A stretch of 64,000 nucleotides of DNA from Sander lucioperca (taxonomy: Eukaryota; Chordata; Actinopteri; Perciformes; Percidae): NCBI RefSeq assembly GCF_008315115.2, contig NC_050179.1, forward strand, positions 9,663,557-9,727,556, in the 5' to 3' direction. Each line of letters starts with the position of its first letter. Position 1 is the stretch's first letter. A program made the position numbers and the translations under genes. The notes below the pieces were generated by a model. It saw nothing but the letters and a program-made list of their open reading frames with translations. It was not told the DNA's origin and searched no databases. Shown here piece after piece: positions 9,955-20,896 of this stretch.

Positions 9955-10142
9955 ATCCAAGTTCCTTCCCGAGGCTATTTTGCAGCGGCACTGTGGCTTA
10001 GTGCTGCACATGACGATTGTGATTGGTTTAAAGAAATGCCAATAAACCAGAGCACGTTTTTCTCCCATTCCGGAATGCTGTGTGGACTAGCCAGACCCCC
10101 TCTGCAGTGCTGTGGAGGAAGCTCTGGCAATGCAAGACTAGC
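9955..10142. mobile_element. Uninterrupted reference copy of the 'CATTGCCAGACC' MITE
   Basis: It begins CCAAGTTCCTTCCCGAGGCT and ends CTCTGGCAATGCAAGACTAG. It aligns with 3807-3890 plus 4235-4366, and its right part with 8575-8697. Its continuity across GATTGGTTTAAAGAAATG is what reveals the insertion in the copy at 3.9 kb. Confidence 0.65.
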
Positions 10143-10834
10143 AGGATACTGACCAGAGGCGGACACGAAAAAAGCCAAACTAATAAAAAGTGTCTTTTTG
10201 AACCCATACAGCTGACAATTAATCTGCTCTTCTGCTGTGGATTAGAGAAAGTGTGCAGATCTGAAAGGTGAAAAAAACACACACATCTTCTTGCGGAGAT
10301 ACAGTTCATCACAAGGAAGATATTCCGAGGTTGTTTCCACATTTATAACAAGCACGGCTGCGGACATGCTTCACTCTGTCACACAGGGACACATGCTGGC
10401 ACACAAATTCTGAAGCCGAGCATCCATGACTTAAGGCAGTTTCTGTCCTACTTCTCCTAAGAGTGAATAAACAACAGATTATGCTGTTTTTATCTAGTGA
10501 TATATGCAGCCAACCTTACCCCACACTGTATTTTAGCCCATCTGTATTACCAGGTAACACACATGCAGGAATACATCAAAAGACACAAGAGCAACACAAA
10601 CATTCTCTCTAAGTTGTACCCTTTCTAACATCAACAGATGTTAGCATCATCACATACAGCTGTATTCAGTCTTAGACATAGGTTCACATAAACTATCTAA
10701 CTCTGATATTACATTTTAAGAGGACTTACATTGCTTTGTTAGCGTACTGCATCTCCTGTGGAGGCTCTGTGACTATTCTGGCTTTGTGCTGCTATGCTGT
10801 GTTGTGTGTGTTGGTCTGTTTCTGTCAGCCTGCC

Positions 10835-10835
<1 letters not shown>
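10143..10835. other. Non-coding stretch
   Basis: No exon, RNA gene or bounded repeat is supported. Confidence 0.4.

Positions 10836-10837
<2 letters not shown>

Positions 10838-10906
<69 letters not shown>
10838..10906. repeat. Long TG microsatellite
   Basis: More than 30 TG units, nearly pure. Any Cys/Val-alternating open frame here is an artefact of the repeat. Confidence 0.95.
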
Positions 10907-11045
10907 AGTGCCCAGGGCAGGACCACTGGGATAGCTGTCTCCATGCTGACTTAGCTGTCATACATTAAAGAGGCCTTCTTAACGGTCTATGGAGCATAGC
11001 TTGTCTGTCCCGTCACTTCAGGCATCACATCCAAGCATGCACTCT

Positions 11046-11048
<3 letters not shown>

Positions 11049-11107
<59 letters not shown>
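11049..11107. repeat. Long CA microsatellite
   Basis: About 29 CA units. It lies about 150 bp from the TG tract and in the opposite orientation, so the two tracts could pair as a large hairpin. Confidence 0.95.
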
Positions 11108-11109
<2 letters not shown>

Positions 11110-12528
11110 CACACCTCAGTGCTGTCACATACATATATACACACTGTCGACTGTTCCCTGCGTCTCCCCTCCCCCTGCTGTGTTAGCTGGGCCAAGGGTA
11201 CTCTCCAGGGGTCCACACACACACACACACCCAGAAAGACACCAACAGTCAGTCATGATGCATTCACAGGGCCTGACACACAGTGACAAAAGCAGCCTTG
11301 CAGGACTCTGCACCACATACCGGACTGCTCTGGCCGCTCTCTCGTATACAAAAGAAAAGCTCAGCAGATGTCATTTTATGCTCCTCTTTTCTGTCATTTC
11401 AGTATCGCCATTTTCAGACATGAATATAGTGCTGCCATAGCCTTCAATTGAGTAGGATCATTTCTGCCAAATTAGTAAACTTACAGATGGGTGGCAAATT
11501 AAAGGGAAACCCAATATAAATGAAAGGAAAACCCAACATAAAGTGTTGTAAGTTGTTGGGGCACCACAATCTGCTTGTATCGGCTCAGTGCTCCTTGGCA
11601 TAGATTGAAGTCTCTGGAACCATTCTTTCAAAACATCCAACACATCTTTTCATGTCTTAAAGTTTTTTATGTATTTGTATTTGTAAGGACAACACACACT
11701 AATCAACATTTTTGTAAATGTGCCAGTAATCAGCCATCTAATTTTCAACTGTAGTCCTTATCAAAATGTTCTAAGACCAATGCAGTAAGAATGAACACAA
11801 AAGCAACATCAGCATGCACAAGACAGTGCAGAAATCACGCAGCAAAACATTGATGCAATGATACAACAAAACAACAACAACAACAACATCCATCATTCAG
11901 GTAATGCAGGCATGCACAGCAGCATAAAGCAACAGAACACAAATGAGCAACACTGCCACCAACCACATTTTGCACACAGCCATGCAAAGCAATAGTAATA
12001 ATAGACATAGATGGATTAAAATATACAGCGTTACAAAATTTCCCATCGGTGCTCAAATTGGCTGTGATCTGGTGACTTGAAAGGCCATAGCAATCATTTA
12101 CTCTTCAAACTATTCAGTGAACCCTTGTGTTATTGTTCAGAGCAGACGGTGGCTAGGAAACTGCAGGGCAGTCATAGATGCCTGCTACTGGTTTTCTAGA
12201 CGCAATCAACTAGAATCAGAAGAAGAAAAATTTACTATTTCTGATGGCCCCAGGATTTGTGATTATCATCGTAAGGGTCAAAAACATTTGTAAAGACTCT
12301 TTAAATACACTAAAGAGTAGTTTTGAAATGCTCAGCTCTTAGATTCTAAGAAGCCTTAGATTTATTCTCATCACCAAGATTTAGTTTATCTAATGTGGTT
12401 TGGGAACAACTTAATAACACAGGGGTGATTTTATCAACTCATATGACATTAAGTGATCCAGCATAAATGAAAGCACTCTAGATGTAAGGCTTTCACACAC
12501 CATCAGTGAAATGTAAAGTGTCTCTCAC
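11108..12528. other. Non-coding stretch with probable degraded repeats
   Basis: A second short CA tract lies at 11213-11231. The block 11490-11720, around 'GGGGCACCACAATCTGCTTG', resembles a common fish interspersed repeat, but I could not define its ends. No supported exon. Confidence 0.35.
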
Positions 12529-12640
12529 CTGGAGTTAAACACAGGGTCAGTGTACATGGGAGGGGAGCACAGAGGTTGCTCTCCTGGACTGTTGGGGGGC
12601 ACAGGGAAGCCCCTTTTCCTGCCCTGTCCTGGAGCCCCAT
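12529..12640 (-). CDS. Second exon of the CARD-encoding transcript upstream of tjp1
   Basis: The minus-strand acceptor (GTTCCTACAG, ending at 12641) and donor (CAG|GTGAGAGA, from 12528) are both consensus. The upstream CARD exon ends in phase 1. Carrying that phase in, the 112 bases stay open and encode a Pro/Gly-rich linker beginning DGAPGQGRKRGFPVPPNSPG and ending MYTDPVFNS. The exon leaves in phase 2. Of the other two frames, one is closed by a stop. Phase 2 is also the phase at which the tjp1 first exon (458-555) ends, so this exon could join the same downstream tjp1 exon. Whether it does cannot be shown from this window, because the candidate partner lies off the left edge. Confidence 0.6.
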
Positions 12641-13236
12641 CTGTAGGAACAGATTAATGTATTAGCCACTTTTTATGTCTCTGCTAATTCATATGTCTTC
12701 CCCTCTGACTGGGTGAGTAAGTAGAAGGATTCACAGGTTCATAATTGTGCGATTTTAGCCACAGATAACTCTGAGCTGTAAATGCGGCTCATTTTATTGA
12801 GTACTCAGTTTTATGTAAGTGTAAGTAAAGCATATTGATTTGAAATAGTACAGCATAGACAAGGCCCTGCAGACTACAGCCACATTGAGGCCATATGTTG
12901 TCAGAGGCTAGTTAGGAACGCCGGCAGCTCAGTAATCCCCTCAGCCATCCAGATTTAAGAAGCTATTTTTGCTGGCTCTTAGTCTGTGGTGCTGGCTTAC
13001 TGTAAAGCAGTTTTCTTCCCTTGCTATTGTTTTTTTTTTTTTATTTCTAGCAGAAAATAAAATGCAACACAAGATAAGTAAAAATACTGGACAAATAAGT
13101 GGAACGCAGCTACAGATCAATGAGCTTAACTCTGTTTTGTTCTGATGCATATTGAAATGTTTTTCAAAAAGAACATCAGCAAGCTATGACCTTTGTGTTG
13201 GTCATTATGTAATTAGTGGCTAATCAATGCATGTAC

Positions 13237-13672
13237 CTTTTTCATCCAGCAGAAAGGAGGTTAGCAGGTGGGGACACACTTCCTCCAAAACAGAGCAGAA
13301 TGAGCAGAATGCAGCAGGCCCCTTTGAGGACAGATAGTCCAAGAATATCTCTGTCCGTTTCTTGCTGGACTCCTGTCCCAGTATTTCCTTGTACTCCCCC
13401 AGTGAGAAAACCTTATCATACACCAGGTAGGGAAGCACCGTGCTGACATCCAGCTCGCTCAGGATCTTTTGTCGGTGCTGTTTGAGGATCTTAGCCGCCC
13501 ATCTCTTTTTCTTCCTGGTGCATGGCCTCCTGCCAGACCTTTGGTGCTGCCTCTTCTGCTTCTTTACAAACCACTTTTTGGTGCCGCTCCCAAACATCTT
13601 CAAGTTGAGGAGACCCACCAAAACTTCTTCCACGGCTCTGTCAACACAGTTTCCCAAGGAGGGGAGGTGCAT
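13237..13672 (-). CDS. CARD-domain first coding exon, candidate alternative N-terminus of tjp1
   Basis: The ATG at 13672-13670 opens 145 codons (beginning MHLPSLGNCVDRAVEEVLVG), followed by a plausible donor (AAAG|GTACAT). An in-frame TGA lies just upstream of the ATG. Residues ~27-65 are strongly basic (KKWFVKKQKRQ, then RPCTRKKKRWAAK). Residues ~68-143 look like a caspase-recruitment (CARD) helical bundle. It starts HRQKILSELDVSTVLPYLVY, then FSLGEYKEILGQ, then KRTEIFLDYLSSKGPAAFCS, and closes FCSVLEEVCPHLLTSFLL; the 'LxxLxxKGPxAFxxFCxxLEE' pattern is the usual CARD helix 4-5 signature. CARDs mediate homotypic assembly in apoptosis and innate-immune signalling. The exon lies on the tjp1 strand, about 13 kb upstream of its first exon. 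It could instead belong to an independent CARD gene. Confidence 0.7.
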
Positions 13673-13699
13673 ATTTCATGCCAGTGAAGCGACCATGCC

Positions 13700-14072
13700 A
13701 CATATTTCCTCGAACCTCGCTTTGTTGTTGTCTGGGGCAGGAAGAGACAATCTGGACAGTAGCTGATTTCTAGCTGGGTGCTTACCGACACTAAGAAGAT
13801 TATCAGACTCGTAAGTACACCAATGCAACTGCTCACCACTGCGCAGACAACATATTTTACATTATTTTGCCCAGAAGATCAAACATTTGAGCTATACTTA
13901 AGTTGTCATTTAATCACCATATGCCCCCTTTAATTAAAAATGTGTCCAACTAGTTTTTCTTTTCTGTTAGTTCCTTGGAGGTAATTTAGAGCAACCACGT
14001 CACAGGCCCCACAGTTATTTTAGGTAATGCTGACTTGCCTAAAAATCATCAGGGAGTTACAAAAGAAGGCTT
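13700..14072. other. Region upstream of the CARD exon
   Basis: It presumably contains the 5'UTR or promoter of the CARD transcript. I see no clear TATA box or further coding exon. Confidence 0.3.
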
Positions 14073-14262
14073 GTGGGGGGTTCAAATCCACTCCCCATCT
14101 TGGAAACGTGATATAATTGAAACAAGCTGCCCCTGAGCAAGGCACTTAACCTCAAGCTGCTCTGCTGACCAGCTCTCCAACAACAACTCACCTTCCTGGT
14201 TATTACTGTGAATGTGACACCTGATTAAAGCAAGATTAAACCATTTTGTCATGGGCATTGAC
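14073..14262 (+). repeat. tRNA-derived SINE (partial)
   Basis: It contains a B-box-like GGGTTCAAATCC (14078-14089), followed by the fish SINE core words CCCTGAGCAAGGCACTTAACC. The head (A box) is poorly kept. Confidence 0.5.
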
Positions 14263-17200
14263 CCGTTACATCGAGATGTCAGGGTTGCATTGAGGAAAAG
14301 CATTAACATATAATAGAATGGAACAAGGGCATTTAAAGGGGAGCTTAATGCATTGTACTGAAAATCTAAAAAAAGAAGAAAAAAAAAGAATAATGCAGCA
14401 CAAACCAGCATGACCTTGAATCACATTTGATGCAGCTGCTGTGTAGAAGGATGGAGGATACTCTTTACCAGAAGAGGGTGCCATTTGATCAGTGAGTATC
14501 ACATATACAGTAAATCATGTGGTGACAGTGTATATGTGTATCAATTGACCAGTACAACCAGTCGGCTTTAGAGACACACACCAGTGTCATCACAGTGTGT
14601 GTTTTAAACTAAATTAGCTGCTAACAATCCCTCAACAGAGAAATTCAACTGGCAGAACATCTTACAACAACTTAAAATATTTTTTTAAGAAAAGCTAAAT
14701 CTTAACTAAATACAGCATAAGTGACCATGAACTGGAGGAAAAGAGGTCACTATCTGAAATCATGGAAACATCAGAGGAACATATCTGTAACTGATATCAC
14801 CAGGAAACTGAAACACAGATACATTTCCTCTCGATGTGTCCAACATGAAACCACTTAGATGGAATGGAAAGACAGACAAATAGCAAATAATCTGTCAATT
14901 TCTTTAATGGCATACGAACGTGTCTAAATATGAAATTAACATAAATGGAGCTTCAATCCACTGCACGACACTGCATGCATGTGAACTAAACCAAATTAAA
15001 GGTCTTTTTTTAATCAAAATTCCCCAAACAGTATTACCTTACTGAGCTGAAGTGGAGGGAGTAACACAAAAAGGATATTTTGTAGCAAAAATACTGTAAC
15101 TTTTGGAAATACCTGCTTGATTTGACTTACTCAGGCTGCTGAAACGTTATATTGTCTTTGAGTGCTGAATTTGACAATGCATAAAACAAGGTGGTTGATT
15201 GCTTCAGGGTCAGTACGCATCAATAATCCACATTGCATCGGGACAATTTCCTAAGAATTGCTGAGTCACAGAAGTTAAACTTTATCTTAAACACATTCTT
15301 GTGGTCGCCTCCTTTCTATCAGTGCTACGATTAGCCCACATACAAATATATCAAATAAAAAAAGAAAGTTTGTCTTCTGTATAATTTTTAATCAAAGCCT
15401 CTTATCTCATTGCCCAAGCATTCCTTAATATTGCAAAGTACCTTATAAAGGTGTGATTGTATGCACAACAGCTGTTTGATATAAAAGGGGAATTATATCA
15501 GGCTGGTTCAGTGTGTCAAAGATCAGCAGAAATTATGTGACATAACTCTGAAAGCTGTTCCACAGATTTGGTTAGTTATTTCCTCACAGCTTGTTTAATT
15601 CAACTAATAAAACATTATCTATGGCAGTAATTATGAAAATTGCATAAAAAGAAATGTGTTAATTCTTATTGATACAAGACCAATGTGTTCCTTCTGACAT
15701 GAAACAGTACCAGACTGTCTACAGTGTGATGTATACAACATTAAGAGGACTTTCAGCTTTACATCATATTTTCTACAACATGATTTTCTCTCCTCTCCCT
15801 CTGCTAGGGCACTAGCTGTGTCAAGGTGAATAAGGCTGTTTTAGAAAAGAGAGATAGAGAGAGAAAAGGTCTCAGACCGACCATTGCAGAACTTGAAAGC
15901 CGAATCTCCATTTTCTAAATAATTGACTCCATGTTCAAAGCATCCCATGCTGTGGATGGTGCAATCCTATCCACACACAAAAGTCAGTTTTGGATAAAAT
16001 ATGTTTAGTGACAATACCAGTGTTATTTGTATTTTTTTCCAGCTATTTAGTATTGCACTTCCATAAAGTTAAGGGGGACTTATAAGACAGCTCTTTAAAA
16101 AATGAGGGTCAAAATCAGAGTAACAGAGGCTGAGCTATCCCTGACTTTCTATCCCTATATGGATCAAGCTCCAAAAACACTGAATCCAACACTTCCCATA
16201 ATACAACCAATATGTGATCGATCTTTTTTGTCAAATAAGTCTTTATCATAAACAACCTTATTTCAAACAATAAAGTAGTCACCTTTTTAACTGAGATTTG
16301 GCCAGATTAACTAGTGTTGCTAAAAGATAACTAGTTTAGCTGAGCCTCTGACTGTAGTGGAATTTAAGCTGCCTTAAATTACATATTATATATATATATT
16401 TAAGTATTTCATTAAATATTAATTTATTAAACTACCTAATTTGTTGAAATTGACAAGAGAGCTGAATAAGCCACATTCTTTTAATATATACTAGTACTTA
16501 TCCTGCAGCCTTAAGTTAGTCCAAACGTGCAGTATCTGATTAAGGTTTTATGATTATGATGTTTTATAATTAAGTTTGTGACAATGGTTCATCTATATTA
16601 AGACAGGAAATTAAGGTTTTACAACTTACATAACTGTAACCCTCCTAGCTATGTAATTTTGAGAATATTATAGATCAAAGACAAAATTGACAGAAGGGTG
16701 TGACTTCAAAGTCGCAATTACAAATCAGACTTCTACTTCAGCACCACGGACAGCACCATGAATTCGTCAATACGGGCTACTGACATTTCAGAGCCATGGT
16801 CGGCACTATAGATTCTATCTTGCACAAACCTTAGTCAGATAAAGGATCAAGAGTCAGGCAGACTAGACTAACATATTCAACTAAACAACCCCTCTGCCCC
16901 TGCCCTCTCTCTGATACTAGGAATGGAGAGGCTGGATGGCAACAAGGGCCATGCATTTTGGTCATTTTGCTAACAAGGGGGATGGCAGCCCCCCTCATAT
17001 CGCCTAGTAAGTATAAGTAGGCCTATCGCAATTAAGTTGAGAATGATAGTTTAAAAATGCAACATGTTGTACAGTTTGGATCCGTTTTAAAACAATGTAT
17101 GTACACGTGAGCATGTGAACAGTTCACAGCAGTTTCTCACTGTGGGAAATTTCAATTTTGGCCCTTGCCATATAATGTCATAAATCTTAAAAATAAATTG

Positions 17201-17410
17201 CCTCGTTTACAGCATGTACAGTAACTGGCATACAGCGTGAATGATGTAATCCCTTTGTTGTCTATCTAAGCTTTCCAAATGAACATTTTACCAAGAAATG
17301 TCCTTCCGTGAGCAAATAAAGAAAAGGCTTATCCATTATCAGTAATACATTCTAATATGAATGATCATGACTTCAATATCTGGCTTGATACTTATTATTT
17401 GAATAATTCA
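14263..17410. other. Long AT-rich intergenic stretch
   Basis: About 3.1 kb with no coding exon, RNA gene or bounded mobile element that I can support. Confidence 0.4.
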
Positions 17411-19697
17411 ATTCAATTTCAATTTAATTTTATTTATAGTATCAAATCATAACAAGAGTTATCTCGAGACACTTTACAGATAGAGTAGGTCTAGACCACA
17501 CTCTATAATTTACAAAGCCCCAACAATTCCAATAGTTCCCCCAAGAGCAAGCATTAGCAGTGGCTATTGCGACAGTGGCGAGGAAAAACTCCCTTTTAGG
17601 AAGAAACCTTGGCAGACCCAGACTCTTGGTGGGCGGTGTCTGACGGTTGGGGTTATGACGGTACGGGATGTAGCATGGCACAGCAGAGCATGGGTGGACG
17701 TGGTGGACGCAGCAGGACGTAGCCGGACATTGCAGGGAATCGCAGAGCGTAGCAGGGTGTAGCAGGTCCATAACCACAGCTGCACCCAAGACCCAGGTCT
17801 TGGTGTCACCCTAATCCGAGGCGATGTTCTGGGTGAAGAAGAAACATAAGGACTCCGGGGAGTAAACTCCCCAGAGCTAGGTTAGTAACAAGCACTTCTG
17901 GGACAGGATGTGCATAAAAGGAAACAAAAGAAAAGAGCATGTCATAAGAAGGAAGGAACTTCCTCGGCAGTCTAGAATTATAACAGCATAACTAGGAGAG
18001 GCACTATATTATTGATTATACGATAGGTAAATCTGATGACTGTAAAGAGAAGCAGAGAAAAGCAGGGGTGCTGTGTCTGCAACTATACACCCTGCCCTGC
18101 CGGTCTAGGCGTTCACTGCAACTCCTCACTCCCTAACTATAAGCTTTATCAAAGAGGAGAGTTTTTAGTTTAGTCTTAAATGTAGCGACGGTGTCTGCCC
18201 CCCGAACCCAGATTGGGAGCTGGTTCCACAGGAGAGGAGCCTGATAGCTGAAGGCTCTGCCTCCCATTCTACTTTTAGAGACTCTAGGAACCACAAGTAA
18301 CTCTGCATTCTGGGAGTGTAGTGCTCTAGTGGGACAATAAGGTACTAAGAGGTCCTCAAGATATGAAGGAGCTTGACCATTTAGAGCTTTATAGGTCAGA
18401 AGAAGGATTTTAAATTCAATCCTGGATTTTACAGGAAGCCAATGGAGAGAAGCTAATACAGGAGAAATATGATCTCTTTTCTTAGTTCTTGTCAGAACAC
18501 GCGCTGCAGCATTCTGGATCAGCTGGAGAGTCCTAAGAGTTTTATTTGAGCATCCTGATAATAAGGAATTACAATAGTCCAGCCTGGAAGTAACGAATGC
18601 ATGGACTAGTTTTTTTTTTTACGAAGGTGAAAAAAGGCTGTTCTAGAGGTTTGTTTTAGATGGGCGTTAAAGGATAAATCCTGATCAAAAATAACTCCTA
18701 GATTTCTGACAGTAGTACTGGAGGCCAGGGCAATGCCATCCAGAGTAATTATATCTTCGGCTAATGAGGTTCGTAGGTGTTTCGGGCCCAGCACAATAAC
18801 TTCGGTTTTGTTTGAGTTTAACATCAGGAAATTGTAGGCCATCCATGATTTTATATCTTTAATGCATGCTTGAAGTTTAGCTAACTGGCTGGTTTCGTCT
18901 GGCTTGATTGACAGATATAATTGGGTGTCATCCGCATAACAGTGAAAGTTAATTGAGTGTTTCCTAATAATATTGCCTAGAGGAAGCATATATAAGGAGA
19001 ATAGAATTGGTCCAAGCTCTGAGCCTTGAGGAACACCATGGTTAATTTTAGCGTAATTGGAGGGTTTATTGTTAACATTAACAAATTGCGATCGATCAGA
19101 GAAGTAGGACTTAAACCAGTTTAGTGCGATTCCTTTAATGCCAACTAAATGTTCCAGTCTCTGTAAGAGGATGGTATGGTCAATAGTATTGAATGCAGCA
19201 CTAAGATCTAATAAGACAAGTACGGAGACAAGTCCTTTGTCTGAAGCACTTAGAAGGTCGTTAGTAATTTTCACCAGTGCCGTCTCTGTGCTATGATGCT
19301 TTCTAAATCCTGACTGAAAGTCCTCAAATAAGCTATTGCTATGTAGAAAATCACATAACTGATTAGCGACTACTTTCTCAAGGATCTTGGAGAGAAAGGG
19401 AAGGTTAGATATAGGTCTATAGTTGGCTAAGACCTCAGGATCGAGGGTGGGTTTTTTCAGTAGAGGTTTTATCACAGCTACTTTAAATGACTGCGGTACA
19501 TAACCTGTCAATAAAGACATATTTATCATATCTAGCAATGAAGTGTTAACCACGGGTAACACTTCTTTAAGTAGCCTCGTTGGGATGGGGTCCAATAAGG
19601 CTCTACTATCTGTTCTCCCATTATGCATCTGAGAATGTTGATCGTTTTCTGCTCTTATCAGTTTTATCAATGCTGATATATGGACATCCACTGTTTC
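17411..19697 (-). mobile_element. 5'-truncated L2/CR1-like LINE with reverse transcriptase
   Basis: On the minus strand a 361-codon frame (19691-18606) encodes a reverse-transcriptase domain. Visible blocks are NYRPISNLPFLSKILEKVVA, LLDLSAAFNTIDHTILLQRL, HGVPQGSELGPILFSLYM and FHCYADDTQLYLS (the YADD catalytic box). The endonuclease half is missing at the 5' end. The frame breaks in an A-run after FFHLRKKK. The usual C-terminal domain continues in another frame from about 18605 to 18139 (for example SPVLASLHWLPVKSRIEFKI and APLLWNQLPIWVRGA). The 3' end near 17411-17450 is AT-rich. This is a dead copy with a single obvious break besides the truncation. Confidence 0.85.
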
Positions 19698-19735
19698 AAT
19701 TTGGTTTTATTTCTTGGAAGTTGAGTCATACAGTC

Positions 19736-20068
19736 GTACCAGCGGTGGCCTAAAGGTTAAAGCAGTGAGCTTGTGAGCGAGAGGTCATTGGTTCAATCCC
19801 CAGACCGGCAGCATCAAATCTGGGTGGGGAAAGTGAAAGAGCAGCCCTTTTGCCTCCCTCATTACCACCACTGTGGTGCCCTTGAGCAAACCACTCCAGT
19901 GGAGCTGCTCAGTGGCCAGCAGATCAGACGGTGGTTGTACTGGGCAGCTTCCAGGTATGAATGTGTAACTGTGTGAATGTGATCAGGGCATTCCTGCAAA
20001 AGAGAGGTTGCCTCTCAGTAAACCTTCCCTGAATAAATAAAGGTTAATAAAATAATAAATAAAATAAA
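19736..20068 (+). repeat. tRNA-headed SINE, full length
   Basis: The head has an A-box-like GTGGCCTAAAGGTTAAAG and a B box GGTTCAATCCC (19791-19801). It is followed by a body with CCCTTGAGCAAACCACTCC and an AATAAATAAAGGTTAATAAAAT tail (split here, total over 20 bases). It sits directly after the 5' truncation point of the LINE. Because it ends in a simple tail and lacks an acceptor-stem structure, it is a SINE and not a tRNA gene. Confidence 0.75.
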
Positions 20069-20627
20069 TGTCAGCATTTACTGAAATTATGACTTATCTT
20101 CTGTTTGACTTGTTATACGCACTATGCCAGAACATTTGTATGGCAGCTGTACAAGTGTTGGCAAACAAGTGAAACTGCCAAGGGAAAAAACTGGGCAATG
20201 TCACACAAATGTCTGCTTTTCTAATATGTCTAAACCCTTTTCTTTTTTCTTTTTCTCTTTTATGTAATTTTTGGACGAAATATTAACCTTATTTACAAAT
20301 TTTTTTTTCCAGAGAACAAAAAGGGATTTGAGATTAGATTAGATTAAATAAGATTATATTGACAGTTGAAAGAAATGTAGTTGTTGCATGAGCGAATTGC
20401 AAACAGATAAGAACAGAATAATTATTGGATGTCTGCATGCGATTACAGTAAGTATTCAGGTAAAAGGTGAACGTGCACTTCTGGCCTACCATATTACTGT
20501 AATAATGTCACAAGTTTATCAAGGAAGATTATAATGATAACATAATACAAACATTTTTAATCGTGATTCTAACAATAGTATAGGAGTGTAATGCTGAATC
20601 AGTGCAGTATTCTTTCAAGTGCTAAAT

Positions 20628-20896
20628 TGGTATTGATGTGGTTATACAGTGAGTCTCATGATTTGTATTGTTCCAGAATGGGGAAAGTACATAATTTCAT
20701 TAATGTGGCTTGTGACAAGAAGCAGCAGTTTGATCCTCAAACTGGCAAAATACATTTTGTTGGGGAAAATAAAATAGTAGTGCTTGTTCCTTGCTCATTA
20801 CAACTGCTGAGGTGTTTTTGATCAAGGCCCATAACTCCTGACTGCTCCTGTGCAGCTGCTCAGTGGCCACCACCACATTAGATTGTGGTTGAGCAG
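20628..20896 (+). repeat. SINE copy, interrupted by a Harbinger-like element
   Basis: It shares with 24271-24470 the blocks ATTGATGTGGTTATACAGT, GGGAAAGTACAT, CAGCAGTTTGATCC and CAAACTGGCAAAAT. Its later part (TGCTCAGTGGCCACC... GTGGTTGAGCAG) corresponds to the SINE at 19.9 kb. The body resumes at 22691 with CAGGCAGATGCCAGGTGT, after the inserted element. Its 3' tail appears to be displaced further, to 23264-23345. Confidence 0.55.

Noticed and set aside
10736..11186. Cys/Val- and Thr/His-alternating open frames
   Set aside because: These are translations of TG and CA microsatellites.
19739..19812. tRNA gene
   Set aside because: A- and B-box-like words are present, but there is no foldable acceptor stem, and the unit continues into a SINE body and tail. 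The same applies to the SINE at 33478-33748.
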